A DNA stretch of 18,200 bases. Source: an uncultured Bacteroidales bacterium (GTDB lineage: Bacteria > Bacteroidota > Bacteroidia > Bacteroidales > UBA932). Under the pieces are notes generated by a model. That model was not told the DNA's origin. It saw nothing but the letters and a program-made list of their open reading frames with translations, and made no database searches. The position numbers and the translations under genes were made by a program. The stretch lies in the NCBI GenBank assembly GCA_946406095.1, contig CAMJJO010000020.1, positions 1-18,200 on the forward strand, read 5' to 3'. Shown here piece after piece: positions 1-7,103 of this stretch (position 1 is its first letter; the number at the start of each line of letters is the position of its first letter).

Positions 1-2
1 CC

Positions 3-722
3 GGCCACGCCATTTTCGGCAGCTCCGGACGCATCGTGCGCCCTATGGACTGCAAGATTTGCGACGAGCAGGGCAACGAAGTGCCCCACGGCACCAAGGG
101 CGAGATAGTCATCCGCGGAGAGAACGTTATGGCCGGATACTGGAAGAACCCCAAGGCCACTGAAGATACCATCATCGACGGATGGCTCCATACCGGCGAC
201 ATGGGCTATATCTGCCCCTGGGATCCCGACTTCCTCTATGTGGTGGGCCGATTCAAGAGCCTGCTGATTTCCGCCGACGGCGAGAAGTATTCACCGGAGG
301 GGTTCGAAGACAGCCTGCCGGAGGTTTCCAAGTATGTGGAAGCTGCCGTGCTTCACAATAACCAGAATCCTTACACCATCGCCCTGATAGTTCCGGCAAA
401 GGATGCTCTTGCCGAATACGCGAAGCAGCAGGGCCTGGATCCTGCCTCACGTGAAGGCAAGGAGGCCATGCTCCGCAAGATACAGTCCGAGATAGACAGC
501 TACAAGACCGGAGGTCCTCACGACACTCTCTATCCCGACCGTTGGCTCCCTGCGGCCGTAGTCATCTGCGACGAAGGCTTCACCATCGCCAACGGAATGC
601 TGAATTCCACCATGAAGATGGTGCGCCGCAAGGTCGAGGAGCACTATGCCGACCGTATTGCATACGCCTACACCGCCGAGGGCAAGAACCTCCTGAACGA
701 GAAGAATATCGAATCAATCTAA
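3..722 (+). CDS. AMP-forming acyl-CoA ligase (long-chain fatty acid-CoA ligase type), 3' part
   Basis: The frame is open from the left edge, so about 239 C-terminal residues of a longer enzyme are visible. Enzymes of this ANL superfamily activate a carboxylic acid with ATP to an acyl-adenylate and then form the CoA thioester. Seen in order: GEIVIRG and AGYWKNP (A5/A6 region), the ATP-ribose motif HTGDMGY (A7), the hinge VGRFKSLLISADGEKYSP (A8), and near the end NSTMKMVRRK, whose lysine fits the catalytic A10 lysine. The closest class by eye is the FadD/long-chain family, because a short insert precedes the hinge and the end is LNSTMKMVRRK-like. The substrate cannot be read from this fragment. 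GTG at 36 can be read as a start, but the frame is open upstream with family-like sequence (GSSGRIV), so it is an internal valine. It is followed after 12 A-rich bases by the MFS gene. Confidence 0.88.
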   Translation, partial: GHAIFGSSGRIVRPMDCKICDEQGNEVPHGTKGEIVIRGENVMAGYWKNPKATEDTIIDGWLHTGDMGYICPWDPDFLYVVGRFKSLLISADGEKYSPEGFEDSLPEVSKYVEAAVLHNNQNPYTIALIVPAKDALAEYAKQQGLDPASREGKEAMLRKIQSEIDSYKTGGPHDTLYPDRWLPAAVVICDEGFTIANGMLNSTMKMVRRKVEEHYADRIAYAYTAEGKNLLNEKNIESI

Positions 723-734
723 ACAAAAAACAAT

Positions 735-2003
735 ATGACAACTGCAAAGAAACAGAACTACACCCCGGCTATCGTGGTGATGTTCGCACTCTTCTTCATG
801 ATTGCGTTCGTTACGAACCTCGCTGGTTCCATGGGCGTGATTGTCACAAATCAGTTCGGCGCATCCAAGGCTCTCTCGCAGCTTGGAACCCTCGCCAACT
901 TCATTGCTTATGCGTGCATGGGCATCCCCGCCGGCCTTATCCTCAAGCGCAAGGGCTATAAATTCACCGCCCTGGCAGCCGTTACCGTCGGTCTTATCGG
1001 CGTGGCGATCCAGTTCCTCTCCGGTTATGTGGAGAGCTTCGGAGTCTATGTGCTCGGCGCCTTCGTGGCAGGCTTCTCTATGTGCATGCTCAACATCGTG
1101 GTGAACCCTATGCTCAACACCCTGGGCGGCGGCGGCAACAAGGGCAACCAGCTCATCCAGTGGGGCGGCACCTGCAACTCCACCGGCGGCACCATCGCTC
1201 CTATCTTCGTAGGTTGGCTGGTCGGCGGCAGCATCGCAGATGCAACCGTGGCCAAGGCAGCTCCCGTGATGATCATCGCAATGGCAATCTTCGCCATCGC
1301 CTTCCTCATCATCTGGTTCACCCAGATTCCCGAGCCTCACATGGAGACTCCCGAAGAGAAGGCAGCCCGCCTTGCAGGCAATGTGAAGAAGGATCCCCAC
1401 AGTGCGCTAAGCTTCCGTCATTTCGTGCTCGGAGCCATCGCTATCTTCTTCTATGTGGGCATCGAGGTCGGTATCCCCAACACCGCTAACGTCCACTTCA
1501 GCAGCATTCCCAACGTGGGTCCCGCACTTGCCGGAACCATGATCGGATTCTACTGGTTCAGCATGCTCATCGGCCGTCTGATCGGCGCCTCCGCAGGCTC
1601 CAAGATCAGCAGCAAGATGATGCTTGGCGTGATGTCCGCCGTGGCCATCTGCCTGCTTCTCTGCGCCATCTTCGTTCCTGAAACGGTCGAGATCAAGGTC
1701 GGTGCAAACGTGATTCCGCTTTCCCTCGGATTCCTCGTGCTCTGCGGCCTTTGCACCTCCATCATGTGGGGCGCGATCTTCAACCTAGCAGTCGAGGGGC
1801 TCGGCAAATACACTGCAGCCGCTTCCGGCATCTTCATGACCCTGGTTTGCGGCGGCGGCATCATCCCGTTCCTCCAGAACCTTCTTGCCGACCATGTGGG
1901 TTCGATGCAGAGCTACTGGCTCATCATCGCCTGCCTGGCATTCCTCGTGTACTATGCATTCATCGGTTCCAAGAACGTCAACAAAGATATCCCGGTAGAA
2001 TAA
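735..2003 (+). CDS. MFS transporter, sugar-type (FucP/glucose-galactose-like)
   Basis: A 422-residue inner-membrane protein with about twelve hydrophobic segments, the usual length of a major facilitator. The first helix starts near residue 12 (AIVVMFALFFMIAFV). The first cytoplasmic loop after helix 2 carries PAGLILKRKGYKF, the position of the conserved MFS loop 2-3 motif, in the form common in FucP/GluP-like sugar permeases. A charged central loop (residues about 200-225, with PEEKAARLAG) separates the two six-helix halves. The start is preceded by an A-rich stretch with no Shine-Dalgarno, normal for Bacteroidota. The ROK sugar kinase begins 1 bp after its stop, which supports sugar import followed by phosphorylation. 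The substrate is inferred from context only; glucose, mannose or another hexose is possible. Confidence 0.82.
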   Translation: MTTAKKQNYTPAIVVMFALFFMIAFVTNLAGSMGVIVTNQFGASKALSQLGTLANFIAYACMGIPAGLILKRKGYKFTALAAVTVGLIGVAIQFLSGYVESFGVYVLGAFVAGFSMCMLNIVVNPMLNTLGGGGNKGNQLIQWGGTCNSTGGTIAPIFVGWLVGGSIADATVAKAAPVMIIAMAIFAIAFLIIWFTQIPEPHMETPEEKAARLAGNVKKDPHSALSFRHFVLGAIAIFFYVGIEVGIPNTANVHFSSIPNVGPALAGTMIGFYWFSMLIGRLIGASAGSKISSKMMLGVMSAVAICLLLCAIFVPETVEIKVGANVIPLSLGFLVLCGLCTSIMWGAIFNLAVEGLGKYTAAASGIFMTLVCGGGIIPFLQNLLADHVGSMQSYWLIIACLAFLVYYAFIGSKNVNKDIPVE

Positions 2004-2004
2004 T

Positions 2005-2964
2005 ATGGATAAAGATTACGTAGTAGGTATAGACATCGGCGGCCAGAGCAGCAAGCTCGGAGTGGTCGATGCACGCGGCGAGGTCCTCGCCCAGAGCGTT
2101 GTGAAGGCAAATCCCAGTGCGGATGCCGATGTGATTATCAAAGAGCTGGCCGATGCGGTCATCAAGCTCGTCGCCCAGTCCGGCAAACACGGCCAGATCC
2201 GCGGCATAGGTGTTGGCGCTCCGAACGGAAACTATTACACCGGGAGCATCGCTTTCGCACCCAATCTTCCCTGGGCGGCGCACGGCGAGGTAAAATTCGC
2301 CGAAAAGCTTTCCGAGGCCTGCGGAGGTATTCCCGTATCCCTTACCAACGACGCCAATGCGGCCGCTGTGGGTGAGATGACATACGGCGTTGCCAAGGGC
2401 ATGAAGCACTTCATCATGATTACTCTCGGCACCGGTGTCGGAAGCGGCATCGTGATCGACGGAAAGGTCGTCTACGGAGCCGACGGATTTGCCGGCGAGC
2501 TCGGCCACACCATCGCGGTCCGTCATAACGGACGCCTCTGCGGTTGCGGCCGCACAGGCTGCCTCGAGGCATATTGCTCCGCCATCGGCGTAGCCCGTAC
2601 CGCCCGCGAATGGCTGGATCTCAGCGATGAGCCTTCACTCCTTCGCGAAGTCCAGAATATCACTTCCAAGGATGTGTACGAAGCAGCCAAGGAGGGTGAT
2701 GCGGTGGCTCTCCGCGTTTTCGACTTCACCGGTCGCATTCTTGGCGAGAAACTTGCAGACTTCATCCAGTTCTCTGCACCTGAGGCTATCGTTCTCTTCG
2801 GAGGCCTGGCACGTGCCAAGGACTTTATTTATGAACCCACTCTCAAGGCGATGAACGACAATGTCCTGCCTTTGTGGAAGGGGAAGGTAAAACTTCTCTT
2901 CTCGCAGCTTAAGGAGTCCGATGCCGCCATACTCGGGGCATCCGCTCTGGCGTGGGAACTTTAG
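2005..2964 (+). CDS. ROK family sugar kinase (glucokinase-like)
   Basis: A 319-residue cytoplasmic kinase that would transfer phosphate from ATP to a hexose. Visible motifs: the N-terminal phosphate-binding GIDIGG (residues 8-13); LTNDANAAAVGE with the likely catalytic base D116; ITLGTGVGSG for ATP binding; and GELGH with H168, followed by CGCGRTGCLEAYCS with C179, C181 and C186, the classical ROK zinc site. No DNA-binding helix-turn-helix precedes the kinase fold, so it is an enzyme rather than a NagC/XylR-type repressor. It starts 1 bp after the MFS stop codon, so the two are very likely translated together. ROK members phosphorylate glucose, mannose, fructose, allose or N-acetyl sugars; glucokinase is the default guess. 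The downstream mannanase-like locus makes mannose conceivable, but that is inference. Confidence 0.88.
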   Translation: MDKDYVVGIDIGGQSSKLGVVDARGEVLAQSVVKANPSADADVIIKELADAVIKLVAQSGKHGQIRGIGVGAPNGNYYTGSIAFAPNLPWAAHGEVKFAEKLSEACGGIPVSLTNDANAAAVGEMTYGVAKGMKHFIMITLGTGVGSGIVIDGKVVYGADGFAGELGHTIAVRHNGRLCGCGRTGCLEAYCSAIGVARTAREWLDLSDEPSLLREVQNITSKDVYEAAKEGDAVALRVFDFTGRILGEKLADFIQFSAPEAIVLFGGLARAKDFIYEPTLKAMNDNVLPLWKGKVKLLFSQLKESDAAILGASALAWEL

Positions 2965-2975
2965 AAACAACTGTA

Positions 2976-2983
2976 TAACTTTA
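2976..2983 (+). promoter_or_regulatory. Possible -7 promoter box (TAACTTTA) for the FKBP gene
   Basis: In the 27-bp gap after the kinase, TAACTTTA matches the Bacteroidota element TAnnTTTG at all fixed positions but the last. It ends 8 nt before the ATG at 2992, so a transcript would carry almost no leader. No TTG was seen at the expected -33 distance. Weak call. Confidence 0.35.
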
Positions 2984-2991
2984 TAAGTAAG

Positions 2992-3795
2992 ATGAAAAAG
3001 ATTTATTTGTTCGCAGTCCTCGCAGCAGGACTTGCAGTAGCCGCCTGCTCCCCTAAGGCAGAGAAGGCAGGCGTGGAAGATGGCGAAGAAGCCGTCGAAA
3101 CCGTGAAAGAGGTCGTGAAGACCGCCAAGGATTTCAAGCCCAGCAAGGCTCAGCTCGATTCCGTTTCTTATCTCGTGGGCATCAACTTCGGTTCCTTCAT
3201 CAAGGGATATGACTTCGGCGATCTGAACTATGCCCAGATCAAGAAGGGTATGAACGATTTCATCAAGGCCAAGGGCAACATGCGTGACCCCGACTTCGGT
3301 GAGCAGTTCAAGATCAATCCCGAGGAGATGAACCGTCTCTTCGGCGAGTTCCTCGAGAACAGGCGTTCCCTCAAGCTCCTCACCAACAAGGAAGCTGAAG
3401 AGAAGTTCCTTGCCAAGAACAAGACCAAGGAAGGCGTCGTAGAGCTCGAGAGCGGCCTCCAGTACAAGATCATCAAGGAAGGCGGCGTAAAGCCTACCAA
3501 CGACAAGGATACCGTCTGGGTCCGCTACCAGGGCAAGACCCTCGACGGCAACGTATTCGACGAGGTTACTCCCGACCGTGACTCTATCCGCTTCACTCTC
3601 GACCGCGTAGTCAAGGGTTGGACCGAGGGTATCAAGCAGGTCGGCGAAGGCGGCACCATCGAACTTTATGTTCCCGCCAAGCTCGGATACGGTGAGCGCG
3701 GCAACCAGGGCATCGAGCCCAACGCCACCCTCATCTTCACCGTGGACCTCTGCAAGGTCGCACCTTTCGTAGAGAAGGCTGAAGAAACGAAGTAA
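2992..3795 (+). CDS. FKBP-type peptidyl-prolyl cis-trans isomerase lipoprotein
   Basis: A 267-residue exported lipoprotein. The N-terminus is a signal peptide ending in a lipobox-like VAAC (C19), so it is probably anchored in an envelope membrane facing the periplasm. Residues about 50-130 (SVSYLVGINFGSFIKGYDF onward) match the helical N-terminal dimerisation domain of Mip/FkpA-like proteins. Residues about 147-256 form the FKBP catalytic domain, seen as VWVRYQGKTLDGNVFDEV, VVKGWTEGIKQVGEGG and YGERGNQGIEPNATLIF. The expected role is proline isomerisation and chaperoning during folding of envelope proteins. A charged, E/K-rich linker follows the lipid site. It converges with the minus-strand gene at 3802, with only 6 bp between stop codons. 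Confidence 0.93.
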   Translation: MKKIYLFAVLAAGLAVAACSPKAEKAGVEDGEEAVETVKEVVKTAKDFKPSKAQLDSVSYLVGINFGSFIKGYDFGDLNYAQIKKGMNDFIKAKGNMRDPDFGEQFKINPEEMNRLFGEFLENRRSLKLLTNKEAEEKFLAKNKTKEGVVELESGLQYKIIKEGGVKPTNDKDTVWVRYQGKTLDGNVFDEVTPDRDSIRFTLDRVVKGWTEGIKQVGEGGTIELYVPAKLGYGERGNQGIEPNATLIFTVDLCKVAPFVEKAEETK

Positions 3796-3806
3796 GGATC
3801 CTTACT
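3791..3806. other. 16-bp perfect palindrome spanning two convergent stop codons
   Basis: AGTAAGGATCCTTACT reads the same on both strands. It contains the TAA of the FKBP gene (3793-3795) and, on the minus strand, the TAA of the acidic-tailed gene (3802-3804). Outside it, AACG and CGTT can pair further if one A (3790) is bulged. It may act as a small bidirectional hairpin, but there is no T tract and no room for a natural loop, so a terminator role is unproven. Confidence 0.5.
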
Positions 3807-4398
3807 CGTTCTCGTCATAGATGACGTCCTCTTCTTCGAGGGCGTCATCTTCGTTTTCGTCGTCCTCGTCTTCGTCTTCGTCATCGTCATCGTCGTCGTC
3901 GAGGTCTTCATCGTCGTCGAGGCCCAGCATTCCCAGAATGCCGGAGGGCTTTTCGCCGGGGAGGCGGCGACGGTTGTCGGGAAGGTCTTCGAAGGCCACG
4001 TAGCCGTGCTCGAACTCGATGGGAAGGGGCCCCTTGGAGTCGACTATCTCCGGAAGATTGACTTCCTTGCCGGTTTCAACTCCTTCGAATGTGACAATCA
4101 CATATTTTTTTGAACTGACGTCGTAGAAGTATTGGTAGCGCACGATGCCGGCATTCACTGTTTCTGCCATGGAAACCTCGTCCACCGCTTTGTTGCCGGG
4201 GAGGGGCATAAGGGCGAAGCGCCCCGCCACGTTACCTGCTTCGTCGAAGGCCTTGAACAGAATCTGCTGATCCTGAGGGAACTCAAGATCGGCGCGAAGT
4301 TGCTTGTGAAGCGTATACAGACTGTTCGTGGCGTTTACCAGATAAACCCTGTAAAAGCCCTTGATTCCTTCCAACGTGACGCGGTAACGGTAAGTCAT
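3802..4398 (-). CDS. Acidic-tailed pRiA4b ORF-3-like protein (conserved hypothetical)
   Basis: A 198-residue probable cytoplasmic protein with no signal peptide. It begins TYRYRVTLEGIKGFYRVYL, and its first 120 residues have the layout I recall for the pRiA4b ORF-3-like (IS1096 passenger-like) family of Bacteroidota: an N-terminal strand pair, a YTLHKQL helix, a DQQILFKAFDEAG segment, and a later YFYD...YVIVTFE block. From about residue 157 onward the tail is almost all Asp/Glu, encoded by a near-continuous GAY/GAR triplet tract, which is also typical of that family. No catalytic motif is visible and the function is unknown. It is divergent from the yigZ-like gene, sharing a 58-bp intergenic region. 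TATATTCG on the minus strand (4433 down to 4426) is a one-mismatch -7 box and would give a leader of about 20 nt. Family assignment is moderate. Confidence 0.7.
   Translation of the reverse strand: MTYRYRVTLEGIKGFYRVYLVNATNSLYTLHKQLRADLEFPQDQQILFKAFDEAGNVAGRFALMPLPGNKAVDEVSMAETVNAGIVRYQYFYDVSSKKYVIVTFEGVETGKEVNLPEIVDSKGPLPIEFEHGYVAFEDLPDNRRRLPGEKPSGILGMLGLDDDEDLDDDDDDDEDEDEDDENEDDALEEEDVIYDENE
3820..3925. repeat. Asp/Glu-encoding triplet tract
   Basis: The plus strand shows a long run of cgt/cat/ctt-type triplets, for example the block 3880-3905. This is the antisense of GAT/GAC/GAA/GAG codons for the acidic tail of the minus-strand gene. Imperfect triplet tracts of this kind can change length by slippage in steps of one codon. 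Confidence 0.6.
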
Positions 4399-4422
4399 CT
4401 TCTAACCAAATTTCGTTTTACA

Positions 4423-4453
4423 TTGCGAATATACAAGATTTTTGCTAATTTTG
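4423..4453 (+). promoter_or_regulatory. Promoter for the yigZ-like gene, -7 box next to the start codon
   Basis: TTG at 4423-4425, a 20-bp spacer, then TAATTTTG at 4446-4453 is a full match to the Bacteroidota arrangement (TTG or TTTG at -33, TAnnTTTG at -7). The box ends 3 nt before the ATG at 4457. Transcription would therefore begin at or within a few nt of the start codon, implying a leaderless or nearly leaderless mRNA. Its -33 TTG directly abuts the possible minus-strand -7 box at 4426-4433. Confidence 0.6.
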
Positions 4454-4456
4454 GTA

Positions 4457-5113
4457 ATGCTTTCGCCCGATAAATATCTAAGCATCGCCGCGCCGTCCGA
4501 AGGTCTCTTCAAGGACAGCGGCAGCCGTTTTATCGCATATGCATACCCAATCTCTTCTGAGTCAGATGTTAAACCGATTGTAGACAGGCTGCGGGCAGAG
4601 CATCATGGGGCGCGGCATCACTGCTTCTCGTACCGCATCGCGAAGGTAGAAGATACGCTCGGAGGCCCCACCCTCACCAGGGAGGGCATCTGGCGCGCAA
4701 ACGACGACGGCGAGCCCTCCGGAACGGCCGGAAGGCCCATCCTCGGGCAGATAGATTCGAAGGGCCTGCAGAACGTGCTGGTGGTGGTAGTGCGCTACTT
4801 CGGTGGCATCCTCCTGGGCGTGCCCGGCCTCATCAGGGCCTACAAATCCGCCACTGCCGATGCTTTGGAAAAGGCGCAGATAGTGGAAAAAACCGCCACC
4901 CGCCGCTGGAGCATTGAGTTCGGATATGAACTTATGCCCGCCGTTATGGGCGAACTCAAGGCACAGGGCCTGGAGGTCGTCAGCCGCGACTTCGCGGAGG
5001 AGTGCAGCCTCACGGTAGACATCCCTCTGTCAAAAGAGAGAGCTTTTTTGGAACATACAGAAAAAATAGGTATCTTTAAAGATAAAATCAAATTAACCGA
5101 TTTAACGCAATGA
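4457..5113 (+). CDS. YigZ/IMPACT (UPF0029) family protein
   Basis: A 218-residue cytoplasmic protein. The N-terminal UPF0029/IMPACT domain (residues about 10-125) shows EGLFKDSGSRFIAYAYP, ARHHCFSYRI, the signature DDGEPSGTAGRPIL, and VVVVRYFGGILLGVPGLIRAY. A smaller C-terminal ferredoxin-like domain (DUF1949 type) follows. Bacterial members are thought to act near translation or on nucleic acids, and the eukaryotic relative IMPACT regulates the Gcn2 stress kinase; the bacterial role is not settled. A TTG at 4442 would add five residues, but ATG 4457 gives the usual family N-terminus and the TTG lies within the promoter spacer. The stop overlaps the serC start by 4 nt (ATGA). The last 70 bases of the gene are unusually A+T-rich and hold a promoter match for serC. 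Confidence 0.88.
   Translation: MLSPDKYLSIAAPSEGLFKDSGSRFIAYAYPISSESDVKPIVDRLRAEHHGARHHCFSYRIAKVEDTLGGPTLTREGIWRANDDGEPSGTAGRPILGQIDSKGLQNVLVVVVRYFGGILLGVPGLIRAYKSATADALEKAQIVEKTATRRWSIEFGYELMPAVMGELKAQGLEVVSRDFAEECSLTVDIPLSKERAFLEHTEKIGIFKDKIKLTDLTQ
5047..5078 (+). promoter_or_regulatory. Internal promoter for serC within the end of the yigZ-like gene
   Basis: TTTG at 5047-5050, a 20-bp spacer, and TATCTTTA at 5071-5078 match the Bacteroidota promoter pattern with one mismatch, the last base of the -7 box. The expected start is near 5084, leaving a leader of about 25 nt before the serC ATG at 5110. The segment is A+T-rich within otherwise G+C-rich coding sequence, as expected if it is kept as a regulatory site. 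It would allow serC-serA and downstream genes to be expressed apart from the yigZ-like gene. Confidence 0.55.
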
Positions 5114-6183
5114 GCAAAATCCACGTATTTAATGCAGGCCCCTGCCTCCTTCCCCAGGTGGCCATCGAACACGCACGCGAAGCCCTTCTCGACTTCAAAG
5201 GGACCGGTGTATCACTGATATCCATTTCACACAGAACCAAGGAATGGGAGGAGACCATGAATGAAACCCGTGCTCTCTGGCGCGAAATCCTGAACATCCC
5301 CGAAGACTATGAAACCGTATTTCTCGGCGGCGGCGCCAGCCTGCAGTTCCTCTACGTTGCAATGAACTACCTCGAGAAGAAGGCTGCATACCTCGACACG
5401 GGCGTGTGGGCACACAAGGCCCTCAAGGAGGCCCAGGGCATAGGCGAGGCATATGCTATTGCCTGCTCCAAGGACAGGAACTACACCTACATCCCCAAGG
5501 GATTCGAAATCCCCACCGATCTGGACTATCTCCACATCACCACCAACAACACCATTTACGGCACCGAGATCAAGCACGACATGGACTGCCCCGTTCCCCT
5601 CATCGCGGATATGTCTTCCGACATCCTCTCCCGCAGGGTGGACGTGAGCAAATATGAGCTGATCTACGGCGGCGCCCAGAAGAACGCGGGCCCTGCCGGC
5701 GTGGCCTTCGCCATCATCCGCAAAGACAGCCTCGGAAAGGTCAGCCGCTACATCCCCACGATGCTCGACTACCGCACCCATCTCGACAAAGAATCCATGT
5801 TCAACACCCCTCCCGTGTTCTCCATCTACGTGATGAACGAGACCCTCAAGTGGCTCAAGAGCATCGGAGGAATCGACGCCATCCACGAGATCGACGAGAA
5901 GAAGGCCGCCACCCTCTATGCCGAAATCGACCGCAACTCCCTCTTCACAGGCACCGCCGAGAAGGAAGACCGTTCCATTATGAACGTCTGCTTCGTGATG
6001 GCTCCCGGCTACGAAGACCTGCAGGACGAGTTCTTTGCCTTTGCAAAGAGCAAGGGAATGATAGGCATCAAGGGCCACCGTTCAGTGGGCGGCTTCCGCG
6101 CATCTCTCTACAACGCCTGCACCCAGGAAGATGTGGAGGCGCTGGTTGCAACTATGAAGGAATTTGAAGCTCTCAAGAAATGA
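5110..6183 (+). CDS. serC: Phosphoserine aminotransferase
   Basis: A 357-residue class V PLP aminotransferase that converts 3-phosphohydroxypyruvate and glutamate to phosphoserine and 2-oxoglutarate, the second step of serine biosynthesis; the enzyme usually also serves pyridoxal phosphate synthesis. Seen: the N-terminal FNAGPCLLP; SISHRTKEW; the glycine-rich FLGGGASLQF for cofactor phosphate; TTNNTIYGTE; and YGGAQKNAGPAG with the PLP lysine K191. The end, GHRSVGGFRASLYNA, is also typical. Length is normal. It overlaps the preceding gene by 4 nt and the following serA by 4 nt, so translation of the pair is probably coupled. The last two steps of the phosphorylated serine pathway are not both present here, since no serB is seen. 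Confidence 0.97.
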   Translation: MSKIHVFNAGPCLLPQVAIEHAREALLDFKGTGVSLISISHRTKEWEETMNETRALWREILNIPEDYETVFLGGGASLQFLYVAMNYLEKKAAYLDTGVWAHKALKEAQGIGEAYAIACSKDRNYTYIPKGFEIPTDLDYLHITTNNTIYGTEIKHDMDCPVPLIADMSSDILSRRVDVSKYELIYGGAQKNAGPAGVAFAIIRKDSLGKVSRYIPTMLDYRTHLDKESMFNTPPVFSIYVMNETLKWLKSIGGIDAIHEIDEKKAATLYAEIDRNSLFTGTAEKEDRSIMNVCFVMAPGYEDLQDEFFAFAKSKGMIGIKGHRSVGGFRASLYNACTQEDVEALVATMKEFEALKK

Positions 6184-7100
6184 AAGTCCTGATTGCAACC
6201 CAGAAACCCTTTGCCGCTGCAGCAGTGGCAGGGATCAAAGATATCCTCGTAAAGGGCGGGCACGAAGTGGCGCTGCTCGAAAAGTATCCCGAGCAGGCCG
6301 ACCTGGTGAAGGCAGTTGCCGATGTCAACGCCCTCATCATCCGTTCGGATAAAGTTACCGCCGAGGTGCTCGACGCCGCTCCTCAGCTTAAGATAGTCGT
6401 CCGCGCAGGCGCAGGATTCGACAATGTCGATCTCGCCTCTGCCACCGCACACGGAGTGGTGGTGATGAATACCCCCGGCCAGAACTCCAACGCAGTGGCC
6501 GAGCTTGCCATCGCAATGATGATTTTCATGGCCCGCACTCAGTTCACTCCCGCAACCGGCTCCGAAGTTCAGGGCAAGACCCTGGGCATCCAGGCATTCG
6601 GCAACGTGGGCCGTCTGGTGGGCGCCAAGGCCAAGGCCCTCGGCATGAAGGTCAAGGCACTCGACCCTTTCCTCACCGATGAGCAGATCGCCGCAGGCGG
6701 AGCCGAGCCCGTCCACACCCTGGACGAACTCTACACCGGCAGCGATTATCTCTCCCTCCACATTCCGGCCCTGCCCGCCACGATCGGCAGCATCAACTAC
6801 GATCTCATCACCAAGATGCCCAAGGGCGCAACCCTGGTGAACACCGCCCGCAAGGAGGTCATCGACGAGGCCGGCCTCGAGAAGGCCCTTGAAGACCGTC
6901 CGGACCTCAAGTATGTTACCGATGTGATGCCGGACAACTATGCAACCCTGCAGGAGAAGTTCGGCCTCCGCGTGTTCGCGACTCCCAAGAAGATGGGCGC
7001 GCAGACCGCCGAAGCCAACGTGAACGCTGGCCTTGCCGCCGCGAATCAGATAGTGGATTATTTTGCAACGGGCAACACCCGCTTCCAGGTAAACAAGTAG
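6180..7100 (+). CDS. serA: D-3-phosphoglycerate dehydrogenase, short form
   Basis: A 306-residue member of the D-2-hydroxyacid dehydrogenase family with no C-terminal ACT domain. It catalyses the NAD-dependent first step of serine synthesis. Seen: substrate-region VRAGAGFDNVDL; MNTPGQNSNAVAELA; the Rossmann turn GIQAFGNVGRLVG, in which the first Gly of the usual GxGxxG is Ala; and VNTARKEVID with the substrate/catalytic arginine R224. The usual catalytic Glu is Asp (D252, in DVMPDN), and the usual catalytic His of the TPH motif is Lys (K270, in TPKKMGAQTAEAN). I recall the TPKKMGAQT form from other Bacteroidota, so this looks like a lineage variant rather than decay. The 4-nt overlap with serC strongly supports the assignment. 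Confidence 0.93.
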   Translation: MKVLIATQKPFAAAAVAGIKDILVKGGHEVALLEKYPEQADLVKAVADVNALIIRSDKVTAEVLDAAPQLKIVVRAGAGFDNVDLASATAHGVVVMNTPGQNSNAVAELAIAMMIFMARTQFTPATGSEVQGKTLGIQAFGNVGRLVGAKAKALGMKVKALDPFLTDEQIAAGGAEPVHTLDELYTGSDYLSLHIPALPATIGSINYDLITKMPKGATLVNTARKEVIDEAGLEKALEDRPDLKYVTDVMPDNYATLQEKFGLRVFATPKKMGAQTAEANVNAGLAAANQIVDYFATGNTRFQVNK

Positions 7101-7103
7101 GAT

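Noticed and set aside
36..38. GTG as the start of the acyl-CoA ligase gene
   Set aside because: The frame is open to the window edge with family-like residues upstream, so the gene is simply truncated by the window.
4442..4456. TTG start for the yigZ-like gene
   Set aside because: It would begin within the promoter spacer and add five residues not typical of the family; ATG 4457 fits better.
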